From: Zobellia uliginosa
GTDB taxonomy: Bacteria; Bacteroidota; Bacteroidia; Flavobacteriales; Flavobacteriaceae
Reading direction: 5' to 3'
Length of the DNA stretch: 64,000 nucleotides
Assembly: GCF_018860745.1 (NCBI RefSeq)
Contig: NZ_JAHKPY010000012.1
Coordinates: 1 to 64,000, forward strand
In this document: positions 39,127 to 46,943 of the stretch, piece by piece
Numbering within the stretch: the stretch's first letter is position 1
Layout of the letters: each line of letters opens with the position of its first letter
The notes under the pieces: generated by a model
The model's input: the letters and a program-made list of their open reading frames with translations, nothing else
Told to the model about the DNA's origin: nothing
Database searches by the model: none
Translations under genes and position numbers: made by a program

Positions 39127-39134
39127 CAAAGATA
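39127..39134 (-). promoter_or_regulatory. -7 box TATCTTTG of typA promoter
   Basis: Minus strand TATCTTTG, matching TAnnTTTG; the next bases CACGC resemble those after the secDF box. A TTG lies 23 bases upstream. Confidence 0.55.
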
Positions 39135-39277
39135 CTGCTATTTTTGGCTCAGTAACACAATCTTATGTTATTTTTATGTTGTTGATTTATAGCAAGTTCG
39201 CCATAATTGCTGTCATCTACTTTTAGTTGCGTCCTATTTAGCACACAAACCATTGGTAAAATGGTAATTATATTTGA

Positions 39278-39817
39278 TTAACGGCGCTTCCCCAACACCC
39301 AGCCAACTCGTGCACCTAAGAACAAACCTAAGTTATCTTCGGATTTGGTTTGAAAGTATCCCAATCCACCCTCTAAACGATAGAAAAAACCACGTTTATA
39401 GACACGCTGCAATCCGTAGACCGGACCAACTCCAAAAACACTATTGGCCAATTCCAAATCTCCAAAAATTGGATTTTCATCTTGATAAACCATTAGCATG
39501 GCTATATAGTTGCCTGAATTGCCCGAGATGTTTTTCCCTTTATCCAATCTTCTTTCCATATTATAATAATAGCGGAATTGTCCCCTTAAAGTTGGAAATA
39601 TACCGAAATCCGTTTCGCAACCACTACAGCCTCTTAAACCAAAACCAGCAACAAGCTCTATCGTAGCCGTTGTATTCTGACCCAGTCCTTTTTCATATAA
39701 AATAGCAGGTACCGGCAAGCCTAATTGCACTTGATGTTCTTCTACATTTTTTTTGGTCTGTGCGTTTACAATAAAAGTGAAGGCGAAAAAAGCAAGGAGA
39801 ATAGTAAAGTTTTTCAT
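39278..39817 (-). CDS. Outer-membrane beta-barrel-like protein, paralogue A
   Basis: A 179-residue exported protein (signal peptide to FTFIVNAQ). The mature part alternates strands with LPVPAILYEKGLGQNTTATI, IFPTLRGQFRYYYNMERRL, NSGNYIA, FGVGPVYGLQRVYKRGFFYR and ends ARVGWVLGKRR. It shares the RYYYN-ERR, GNSxNY and GLQR words and the same order with the neighbouring 188-residue protein, so the two are tandem paralogues. Probably a small 8-stranded outer-membrane barrel; function unknown. It carries a CSGC cysteine pair that its neighbour lacks. Confidence 0.75.
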   Translation of the reverse strand: MKNFTILLAFFAFTFIVNAQTKKNVEEHQVQLGLPVPAILYEKGLGQNTTATIELVAGFGLRGCSGCETDFGIFPTLRGQFRYYYNMERRLDKGKNISGNSGNYIAMLMVYQDENPIFGDLELANSVFGVGPVYGLQRVYKRGFFYRLEGGLGYFQTKSEDNLGLFLGARVGWVLGKRR

Positions 39818-39939
39818 AAGTAAGATAGTTCTGGTATCTGTTAGACTTCACTAATTATCAAATATTAAGCCAAGAACATATTTTCTTAATTATTTTGTAA
39901 GAAAAAAAACTTAATGTAGTCTCGAGAAGAAAAGAAAAA

Positions 39940-40506
39940 TCACTTACCAACGCACCATCGTTTTTCGCTAATAATCCATCCGATACTTAAATTGAATACG
40001 GGATAGACCCCACCTTCAAACTGTCCTGCGTAGTAAGCCCCACCAACATCAACAGAAAAATTGAAACCTGAATCATAACTGCGCTGTAAGCCAGTTACCA
40101 ATCCCCCATAACCAAAAGCACCTTTAACCTCTTTGCCTACAATTGTTCTAGTCCCAGGAAAAAATACAGCAACCGCAGGTGCTACATAATTTGCCGAGTT
40201 ACCATAAATTTGTCTTCTATTTTGTTGACGTTTTTCAAAGTTATAGTAGTACCGATACTGACCTGCGACGGCAGGAAAAAAACCTAATTCTTCGTAAACA
40301 TCAGACCGTAACGGGTCTAAACCCACTTGCATTCCTGCCTTAACATCAAAGGTAGTATTAGTGCCAAGTGCCATTTCATACTCAAAACCAGGATTCAAGA
40401 GGTTGATTTTCATTTGGCGTAATTCACAATTTTTACCGAACTGAGCATTGACATGGCTCACAAGCAGTATCAGCAAAAACAAGGGTAAGCTTTGTTTAAA
40501 ATACAT
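39940..40506 (-). CDS. Outer-membrane beta-barrel-like protein, paralogue B
   Basis: A 188-residue exported protein (signal peptide to LLVSHVNAQ). Shared words with paralogue A: LGTNTTFDVKAG, FFPAVAGQYRYYYNFEKRQ, YGNSANYVAP, GLVTGLQRSYDSGFNFSVDV and the closing strand NLSIGWIISEKRW. Small barrel of unknown function, transcribed in the same direction as paralogue A, 122 bases upstream of it. Confidence 0.75.
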   Translation of the reverse strand: MYFKQSLPLFLLILLVSHVNAQFGKNCELRQMKINLLNPGFEYEMALGTNTTFDVKAGMQVGLDPLRSDVYEELGFFPAVAGQYRYYYNFEKRQQNRRQIYGNSANYVAPAVAVFFPGTRTIVGKEVKGAFGYGGLVTGLQRSYDSGFNFSVDVGGAYYAGQFEGGVYPVFNLSIGWIISEKRWCVGK

Positions 40507-40563
40507 TTAGATTTGGGTTTTCTACAATCTTATTCAAATACAACCGTAAGCTGCTTAAAATAG

Positions 40564-40571
40564 TATCTTTG
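40564..40571 (+). promoter_or_regulatory. -7 box TATCTTTG of kdsA promoter
   Basis: TATCTTTG 18 bases upstream of the kdsA start codon, matching TAnnTTTG. This would give a short leader. Confidence 0.5.
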
Positions 40572-40588
40572 TTCAAAATATTCGACGA

Positions 40589-41410
40589 ATGGACTTATCC
40601 TTAATACCTCAAATAAAACATACAGATAGCAACAACTTTTTTCTACTTTCAGGTCCTTGCGCTATCGAAGGCGAAGATATGGCGATGCGTATTGCAGAGC
40701 ATATTGTTACGATTACCAGCGATTTAAAAATACCTTACGTATTTAAGGGTAGTTTTAAAAAAGCAAATAGAAGCAGACTGGATTCTTTTACTGGTATTGG
40801 GGACGAAAAGGCATTAAAAATATTACGGAAAGTTTCTGAGACCTTTAAGGTACCCACTGTAACCGATATTCATACGGAACAAGATGCTGTTATGGCTGCA
40901 GAATATGTAGATGTATTACAAATCCCAGCTTTTTTGGCGCGTCAAACAGATTTAGTGGTTGCAGCTGCAGAAACAGGAAAAACCGTAAATATCAAAAAAG
41001 GACAGTTCATGAGTCCAGAAAGCATGAAACATGCGGTTAATAAAGTTACGGAAACAGGTAACCAACAAGCTATGATTACGGATCGTGGTACCATGTTCGG
41101 CTACCAAGATATGGTAGTTGACTTTAGAGGTGTGCCTACCATGAAACAATTTGCCCCTGTTGTTTTAGATGTAACCCACTCCCTACAACAGCCCAATCAA
41201 TCTTCGGGTGTTACAGGCGGTAGGCCTTCATTAATTGGAACAATGGCACGAGCAGGAATGGCTTCCGGTGTTGACGGTCTTTTTATAGAAACTCATTTTG
41301 ATTGTGCCAATGCAAAAAGTGATGGCGCCAATATGCTTGACTTAGGGTTGATGAAAAAATTATTGACCGATTTAACAGCTATTAGAAAAACAATGAACGA
41401 GCTTCAATAA
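40589..41410 (+). CDS. kdsA: 3-deoxy-8-phosphooctulonate synthase (KDO8P synthase)
   Basis: A 273-residue cytoplasmic enzyme condensing arabinose 5-phosphate and phosphoenolpyruvate to KDO 8-phosphate for the lipopolysaccharide inner core. Motifs: LLSGPCAIEGEDMAMRIAE, VFKGSFKKANRSRLDSFTG, TDIHTEQDA, TVNIKKGQFMSPESMKHAV, ITDRGTMFGYQDMVVDFRG, LDVTHSLQQPN and FIETHFDCANAKSDGANM. The cysteine in GPCAIEG sits where metal-dependent enzymes (Aquifex type) carry the metal ligand, together with the His, Glu and Asp of the later motifs, so a metal-dependent class is predicted. Confidence 0.96.
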   Translation: MDLSLIPQIKHTDSNNFFLLSGPCAIEGEDMAMRIAEHIVTITSDLKIPYVFKGSFKKANRSRLDSFTGIGDEKALKILRKVSETFKVPTVTDIHTEQDAVMAAEYVDVLQIPAFLARQTDLVVAAAETGKTVNIKKGQFMSPESMKHAVNKVTETGNQQAMITDRGTMFGYQDMVVDFRGVPTMKQFAPVVLDVTHSLQQPNQSSGVTGGRPSLIGTMARAGMASGVDGLFIETHFDCANAKSDGANMLDLGLMKKLLTDLTAIRKTMNELQ

Positions 41411-41509
41411 CCATAGGCCGCGTTTCTTAGCAAGAACTTTTCTTCATATGTCAAAAATTGGCAATATTCAAAGCGTAAAAAGGTTATAGATTATAGCTAA
41501 ATCATCTTT

Positions 41510-43477
41510 ATGCCTATTCAATCCATTTTTCTTCTACTTTTTTTATTTTCTGTTTCCAATATTCAATCCCAGCAACCGGATACTTTTGGCAAAGTCACTC
41601 CCGAAGAAATAGCAATGACCGTTTATTCCAAGGATTCAACAGCAAACGCTGTGGTTCTATACGAGCGGGGAGACAACTATTTTGAAGTCATAAACCGATA
41701 TATAAGGGTGGTCAAAGAATACCATGTAAAAATTAAAATCTTAAATGAGAAGGGATATGACCATGCTAGTATTTCCATTCCACTGCGCAGGAGTGAAAAA
41801 TCATCGGAAAAACTAAAAGAACTTAAAGCTGTCACCCACAATGGTAAAAACAAGACTGTAGTTCTTTCTAGTCAGATGTACACGAAAGATATCCACAAGT
41901 TTCAAACCGAACGCACCTTTACATTTCCAAATCTCAAAAAGGGAAGTATTTTAGAATATAAGTACAAAATAATATCTCCTTACTTCTATCATTTTAAAGG
42001 TTGGAGTTTTCAATCGGACATTCCTAAGATATATAGCGAATTCAACGCGAAAATTCCTGGAAATTATATTTATAATCGTGCAATGACTGGAAGTTTAGTT
42101 TTAGATATAAACGATGCGACGGTCAAAAAAAACTGTTTCCACGTTGACGGATACCCCCAAAGTGCAGACTGTGAAATCTTAAAATATGCAATGAGAGATA
42201 TTCCAGCATTTAAAGTGGCTGAAGAATATATGCTGGCACCATCAAACTATATATCTAGAGTTGATTTTGAACTTTCAAAATATAGAAGATTCGATGGTGT
42301 AACTGACAAATACACAAATAGCTGGGAAGACGTTGACAAAGAATTTAGAGCAGACAAAAACATTGGAAAGCAACTTATAAAAAAAGGATTTTTTGAGAAT
42401 CATGTACCAGAATCTTTATTTGCGGAAAAAGATGAGCTCATACGTGCAAAGAGCATTTACGCATTTGTTCAAAGCCATTACACTTGGACAGAAAAATATG
42501 GTATTTACGGAAAAGCACGAGTAAAGGAAGCATTTGACCAAGGTAAAGGAAACGTTTCCGAAATAAACATGTCCTTGATCAATCTTTTAAATGCCGCTGG
42601 ATTAAAAGCTAATTTGATGTTATTATCTACTCGTAAAATGGGGCTTCCAAAAAAAACGCATCCCGTTATGAGCGATTTTAACTATTCTATTGCTAAACTT
42701 GACATTAATGGTCAGACGTATTTATTAGATGCCACGGACAAATATATTGCTTTTGGTACGCTGCCTTTCAGAGCTCTTAACTATTATGGGCGTGTTATGG
42801 ACTTTAAGAACGATAGTTATTGGTACGATATTAAGGCTGATGATTCTTCTTTGCATCAAATACGTATGCAACTTTCTTTTGATGTAGAAGAAAACAAAGC
42901 CTTTGGGAAATTAGATATCATAAATCAGGGTTATAATGCCTTTTATATAAATGAAAAAATAGACAATCAAAATAAAGATACTTATCTAGAAAGCTTTGAA
43001 GAAGATATAGAAAGTGACTTCTCTATATTATCCTATGAAAGAAAACCAGAGCTACAAGATGATAAAAACACATCTGAACGATTTGAGTTTGAGATAGAAA
43101 ATACCCTAAATGGAGATATGGTTTACTTTAATCCATTTCTTATTCGATTTTTTGAAGAAAATCCATTTACCCTTGAAAAACGCACTTACCCTGTAGATTT
43201 TGGTTATCCTAGAAAATACAAATACCAAATGGCAATTGAAGTTCCTGAAGGTTATATTGTCAAGGAAATACCTAAATCTATAAATGTAAAAACGGGTGAA
43301 GAAAGTATCGTGATGAAATTTCAGGGTCAAGCTTCACAGAAAAATGTTATTATAACCTTTATTTTAGATTTAAACACTCCGCACATTCCTGCTGATGATT
43401 ATGACAACCTTAAGGAAGTCTTTAGACATGTTACGGATATACAGAACAATTCTCTAATTATATTTGAAAAAATATAA
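41510..43477 (+). CDS. DUF3857 protein with degenerate transglutaminase-like domain
   Basis: A 655-residue exported protein (signal peptide to IQSQ). Residues ~55-200 are DUF3857 (INRYIRVVKEYHVKIKILNE, FPNLKKGSILEYKYKIISPY), then a transglutaminase-like domain (~300-420). In the canonical G-D/N-C motif the cysteine is missing: the sequence reads GKGNVSEINMSLINLLNAAG. The expected histidine is tyrosine (SDFNYSIAKLD), while the aspartate is kept (LLDATDKYIAF). The last ~200 residues are a beta domain of the DUF3858 type. Likely a non-catalytic binding protein in the periplasm. Confidence 0.85.
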   Translation: MPIQSIFLLLFLFSVSNIQSQQPDTFGKVTPEEIAMTVYSKDSTANAVVLYERGDNYFEVINRYIRVVKEYHVKIKILNEKGYDHASISIPLRRSEKSSEKLKELKAVTHNGKNKTVVLSSQMYTKDIHKFQTERTFTFPNLKKGSILEYKYKIISPYFYHFKGWSFQSDIPKIYSEFNAKIPGNYIYNRAMTGSLVLDINDATVKKNCFHVDGYPQSADCEILKYAMRDIPAFKVAEEYMLAPSNYISRVDFELSKYRRFDGVTDKYTNSWEDVDKEFRADKNIGKQLIKKGFFENHVPESLFAEKDELIRAKSIYAFVQSHYTWTEKYGIYGKARVKEAFDQGKGNVSEINMSLINLLNAAGLKANLMLLSTRKMGLPKKTHPVMSDFNYSIAKLDINGQTYLLDATDKYIAFGTLPFRALNYYGRVMDFKNDSYWYDIKADDSSLHQIRMQLSFDVEENKAFGKLDIINQGYNAFYINEKIDNQNKDTYLESFEEDIESDFSILSYERKPELQDDKNTSERFEFEIENTLNGDMVYFNPFLIRFFEENPFTLEKRTYPVDFGYPRKYKYQMAIEVPEGYIVKEIPKSINVKTGEESIVMKFQGQASQKNVIITFILDLNTPHIPADDYDNLKEVFRHVTDIQNNSLIIFEKI

Positions 43478-43492
43478 CACTCCATTTAATTT

Positions 43493-43852
43493 TCACTTAT
43501 AAAACTTTTTATCCCTAACCGCATATGCTTCTTTGAGAACACCAATAAGAATAGAATCATCTATACTCTCCAAGGAGTTATACCGAAGAGATTTAATCGC
43601 CTTACGGCCTTCTGTAACCAAGTGTTCTTGATGCGCTTTTAAGTGTGCCCCTTTCCAAAATCCAAGATCTATATAATCCTTACTTTGGTTCAAATAACAA
43701 AAGGGTGTTCCATTGATATAATAGAAGGGAATTCTATATTTGAACTTTAAATCAACTTGTGGCACGGTTCGTTCGATCACTGATTGCAAATGCAGCAAAA
43801 TACTTTTTAAAGGCTCGGGCTTATCTAGTATGTAAATTTCTGCAGGGTTCAC
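43493..43852 (-). CDS. DUF1801 protein
   Basis: A 119-residue cytoplasmic protein of the DUF1801 (YdhG-like) family: LDKPEPLKSILLHLQSVIER, PQVDLKFKYRIPFYYINGTP, CYLNQSKDYIDLGFWKGAHL and the C-terminal SIDDSILIGVLKEAYA. No biochemical role is known. It converges with the DUF3857 gene, with 15 bases between stops, and has a TATATTTG box upstream. Confidence 0.88.
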   Translation of the reverse strand: MNPAEIYILDKPEPLKSILLHLQSVIERTVPQVDLKFKYRIPFYYINGTPFCYLNQSKDYIDLGFWKGAHLKAHQEHLVTEGRKAIKSLRYNSLESIDDSILIGVLKEAYAVRDKKFYK

Positions 43853-43877
43853 GGGCTAAAATAAATTTTAATAACAA

Positions 43878-43885
43878 CAAATATA
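43878..43885 (-). promoter_or_regulatory. -7 box TATATTTG upstream of the DUF1801 gene
   Basis: Minus strand TATATTTG (TAnnTTTG), 26 bases upstream of the start codon. Confidence 0.45.
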
Positions 43886-43929
43886 ACCATCACCCGTTGT
43901 ACTTTGTATACTAAATTTCAATTTTTGCA

Positions 43930-44601
43930 ATGATTATCAGCGCTTTAAAAAACAACTTATTTCATAAAAGGTTACTATTGCTCACTGCATTAGGCACAGT
44001 TCTTTTAGCATTACGGGTATATGTAACCCAATCTATAGATTTTACTTTTTTACTATGGAATTTGTTTTTAGCGCTTATTCCGCTTTTTCTATCCAAACAG
44101 TTCTTGTTTAATGTGCAAGTGGGAAAATCACGGTCATTACGCATTGTCATTCTTTTGTTATGGGTTCTATTTCTTCCCAACAGTCCATATATTATAACAG
44201 ATTTTGTACATCTAGATGGCAATCGTCCTACTTTTTGGTTAGACCTTTTACTATTTTTTGTTTTTTCGCTAAACGGACTCATCTTAGGTGTACTTTCTAT
44301 GATGGATGTCTTTAGCTATCTTAGAAAACGAAACCATCCCGTCTTGGCCAATGGCATATTACTGTTCGTAAGTTTGTTAAGTGGTTATGGCGTTTTTCTA
44401 GGCAGATTCTTACGCTTTAATTCTTGGGACATTATCACCAAACCTCTAGTACTAGCTGAAAGCCTCTTGAATTCATTATTTTTAGTAGACGCCTGGATGT
44501 GGATTTTTGGTTTTGGCAGTTTTATCTGGGTATCGTTCTGGGCCTTAAAACCTTTCTTACGTGGTCACGGCACCATGTCTTTAAATGACAGAAAGGCTTA
44601 A
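43930..44601 (+). CDS. DUF1361 membrane protein
   Basis: A 223-residue inner-membrane protein with about seven hydrophobic segments. The family core is clear: FLLWNLFLALIPLFLS, LLLWVLFLPNSPYIITDFVH, FWLDLLLFFVFSLNGLILG and GVFLGRFLRFNSWDIITKPL. Function unknown. It is divergent from the DUF1801 gene and stands alone. Confidence 0.88.
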   Translation: MIISALKNNLFHKRLLLLTALGTVLLALRVYVTQSIDFTFLLWNLFLALIPLFLSKQFLFNVQVGKSRSLRIVILLLWVLFLPNSPYIITDFVHLDGNRPTFWLDLLLFFVFSLNGLILGVLSMMDVFSYLRKRNHPVLANGILLFVSLLSGYGVFLGRFLRFNSWDIITKPLVLAESLLNSLFLVDAWMWIFGFGSFIWVSFWALKPFLRGHGTMSLNDRKA

Positions 44602-44707
44602 ATTCTTATACACTTTAGAGCTTAATCCTTTATAGATTAATTTAAGCAATATGTATTAATTTCTATACCTCAAAACAGAATTGAAATTAACTGAGATATA
44701 GTTATGT

Positions 44708-44986
44708 CTAATAATTTGCAAAAGCCATTTCCATCTTACGATCAAAAATTGGTTTAATCTTTTTCAGGTATTGCAATGGTGTATCATCTGAAAGAGTTAC
44801 TCTTTTAGATGTAAGATCAACATCAAAATGAAAGCACGAAAAATCAGAACAGCATTCCATATCAAAATTAGCAATCAAGAACTTAATGATTTTTGGACGG
44901 AACTCATATTCAAGTTCAATACACAGGCGATGTAGTCTTTCATCTATTTCACGCCCGGCAATCCAATTAAATGTCATAGTTCTCAT
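44708..44986 (-). CDS. Small cytoplasmic protein of unknown function
   Basis: A 92-residue protein without signal peptide or membrane segment: MTFNWIAGREIDERLHRLCI, a cysteine-rich stretch (DMECCSDFSCFHFDVDLTS) and a basic C-terminus. Not recognised. It lies 72 bases downstream of the dehydrogenase gene on the same strand and could be co-transcribed. A coding role is supported by regular protein-like composition. Confidence 0.6.
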   Translation of the reverse strand: MRTMTFNWIAGREIDERLHRLCIELEYEFRPKIIKFLIANFDMECCSDFSCFHFDVDLTSKRVTLSDDTPLQYLKKIKPIFDRKMEMAFANY

Positions 44987-45058
44987 TTTAAAAAGCTTGA
45001 CAATATAATAAATATTAACATTTACTTAATAGAAAAGGAACCTTTTTTTAACCTTATC

Positions 45059-46258
45059 TCAAAGCTGCACATAATCAGTTAAATACCTATATCTATGAGT
45101 TAGTTTTCCATTCAAAGTCATTCGTGCTCTCTCAAGAACACCATCTTTATCTCCGTTAAAAAATGCAGGAATAACATTTTTAACAAAAGCTTGCCCAAAA
45201 CCCTCACTAGCATCTTGCGGTATTTCGCAAGGTAAATTATCTACGGCCATTACAGCTATGGCATTTTCATTTTTAAAATCGGTTTCTGATTCTGATTTAG
45301 CATCGTATCCATAAATAGGGTCCGCAATTGTTGAGGAACGTATAGTTGTAGCCACCGGACCGTCTATATCACAACTTACATCAGCTACAACCTTTATTTT
45401 AAAATCATCTTGTTTGGCATCCTCACGTGTAAATAAATAGGGAGCTCCCTGACCATAAAAATGTCCAGCTATAAATAAGTCAGAAACTTGTGTGAAGCGA
45501 TAAAAGTTACTCCTATATTCTTCTGAGTTAGCAAAAAAGTCAGCCTTATTACCCCTTACCCCATCTTTTCTTTTGTTGTAATCAGAAGCATCAATTTGGC
45601 AGTATACCGGCTCATCAAAAGAATCTTCCAAATATTGGGTAACGTTAACTTTTCTAATATTCATTGCATCTAACATCTCTCTTGCTCCATTGCCTACTCT
45701 TCCTCTACCCGTCAGAATTATTTTGATGTTAGGTAACTTTACCTTATTCAACTCTATAATCAACTCTTGCTGATTGGCCAAATCTTCGGCCTTTGGTAAA
45801 TGGTATAGTTCATATTTCAGTCCGTACGCCCGTAATCCGTTATAGGCCCCCACAATACCGGCATACCGGCCAAAAGCAACCAAACGCTGTTCTTTTTGAT
45901 TGGTAATCACTTCGTGGTCATACAATTCAATGTTTTTTTCCAATACTGCGCGCAGCAGATCCCGATTATAGGGTTGTTCTTTTATAGTATGGGAAAAGAA
46001 AAAGTATTTTTTATTCGGAATCAAACTTTTAATCGGTACTTCCTTAACACCTAAAAGCACATCACATTCTTCCATTTTAGAAGCCACTTGTATTCCTTTA
46101 TCTGAATATTCAGCATCGGAAAAAACCCGAATAGGCGATGGTTCTACAATAATTTCCGCTTTTGGCTGATGAATTAAGACTTTTTGACAGGCCTCTGGTG
46201 ACAATACAACCCTACGGTCTGGTGGGTTTTTGCTTTCCCTAATGATTCCGAACTTCAT
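45059..46258 (-). CDS. Saccharopine/alanine dehydrogenase-like NAD(P)-dependent enzyme
   Basis: A 399-residue cytoplasmic enzyme of the alanine dehydrogenase/PNT superfamily, closest in layout to lysine-forming saccharopine dehydrogenase (Lys1 type). The N-terminal domain opens MKFGIIRESKNPPDRRVVLS; the nucleotide domain has KIILTGRGRVGNGAREML; later KVVADVSCDIDGPVATTIRS and MAVDNLPCEIPQDASEGFGQ are typical for the group. It oxidises or forms an amino acid with NAD(P); the exact substrate is not certain. Upstream is the tmRNA gene on the opposite strand. Confidence 0.83.
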   Translation of the reverse strand: MKFGIIRESKNPPDRRVVLSPEACQKVLIHQPKAEIIVEPSPIRVFSDAEYSDKGIQVASKMEECDVLLGVKEVPIKSLIPNKKYFFFSHTIKEQPYNRDLLRAVLEKNIELYDHEVITNQKEQRLVAFGRYAGIVGAYNGLRAYGLKYELYHLPKAEDLANQQELIIELNKVKLPNIKIILTGRGRVGNGAREMLDAMNIRKVNVTQYLEDSFDEPVYCQIDASDYNKRKDGVRGNKADFFANSEEYRSNFYRFTQVSDLFIAGHFYGQGAPYLFTREDAKQDDFKIKVVADVSCDIDGPVATTIRSSTIADPIYGYDAKSESETDFKNENAIAVMAVDNLPCEIPQDASEGFGQAFVKNVIPAFFNGDKDGVLERARMTLNGKLTHRYRYLTDYVQL

Positions 46259-46354
46259 GATAATGGACTTTTACAACTTATGAGTAGACTATGGTTTCAA
46301 ATGTAACTTAATGATTGCAGCCTATCAAAACTTTTTTTGGAATACTTTTTGGGG

Positions 46355-46362
46355 TATCTTTG
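46355..46362 (+). promoter_or_regulatory. -7 box TATCTTTG of ssrA promoter
   Basis: TATCTTTG 38 bases upstream of the mature tmRNA 5' end, matching TAnnTTTG; a TTTG at 46336-46339 may act as the -33 element although the spacing (15 bases) is short. A short 5' leader would be removed by RNase P. Confidence 0.5.
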
Positions 46363-46400
46363 CCGACCGCAGTAGTTTTTACTATTGTGGATTTTTTTAC

Positions 46401-46799
46401 GGGGCCGACTGGTTTTGACAGCGAGACCAATGGTATTGTAAGCATGTTGAGCGCTGGGGTACAGCTCATTAATATCATACTTCACACTTTTAATTGGCGA
46501 AAACAATTACGCTCTTGCCGCTTAATCTGAATTATAGTAAGATTTAGCCTCGTCCTTACAAGGTAGGGAAGCGAGATGTTCCTGAATAGCCTCTGTCGAC
46601 GGCGATTCAATCCGGAGCACCATAAATGTCGATATAAGGGTAGTATTCGCTTTGGTACTGCCACCAAAACTTGAAGAAGCTAAGTGTATATTAGGCAGTT
46701 TCCGGTCAGGTATGCATCGAAAAATAATCGGGAACTAAACATGTAGAAAGCTCTATTATTGCTTGTTTGGACGAGGGTTCGACTCCCTCCGGCTCCACA
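46401..46799 (+). ncRNA. ssrA: Transfer-messenger RNA (tmRNA)
   Basis: The 5' end GGGGCCGACTGGTTTTGACA pairs with the 3' end CGGCTCC (46790-46796) to form the acceptor stem, with a G-U at the third pair as alanyl-tRNA synthetase requires. The T arm GAGGGTTCGACTCCCTC precedes it. The internal tag frame (46496-46525) encodes GENNYALAA then TAA, a standard Bacteroidota degradation tag. The mature RNA ends at the discriminator A at 46797; the genome continues CAA, so the CCA end is at least partly added afterwards. tmRNA with SmpB rescues ribosomes stalled on broken mRNA. Its 3' end is a favoured integration site, and plasmid-like genes start right after it. Confidence 0.97.
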
Positions 46800-46804
46800 A
46801 TTAA

Positions 46805-46839
46805 ACCCTGTAAACCCTTTGTTTACGGGGTTTTTTATT
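46805..46839 (+). terminator. ssrA terminator
   Basis: Stem AACCCTGTAAAC / GTTTACGGGGTT (one G-T pair, 5-base loop) followed by TTTTATT; 8 bases past the tmRNA 3' end. Confidence 0.85.
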
Positions 46840-46843
46840 TTGC

Positions 46844-46863
46844 GTTGACAGAATCGTTGACAA
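46844..46863 (+). repeat. two direct CGTTGACA repeats next to ssrA
   Basis: CGTTGACA occurs at 46844-46851 and 46856-46863, a 12-base period, at the junction between ssrA and the plasmid-like block. Such spaced repeats near an integration site could be recombinase or excisionase sites; this is inference. Confidence 0.4.
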
Positions 46864-46943
46864 TGCCATTCAATTTCAATAAGTTGTTTCTATTTTCGAA
46901 ATTAGTATTTTTAGGGTAATTACTACTAAATAATGCTAAGATT

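Noticed and set aside
46315-46530. A 71-codon frame that looks like a small membrane protein
   Set aside because: It overlaps the 5' half of the tmRNA, including the tag frame, and the RNA explains the sequence fully.
46482-46667. Minus-strand frames over ssrA
   Set aside because: They are antisense to a structured RNA and have no protein features.
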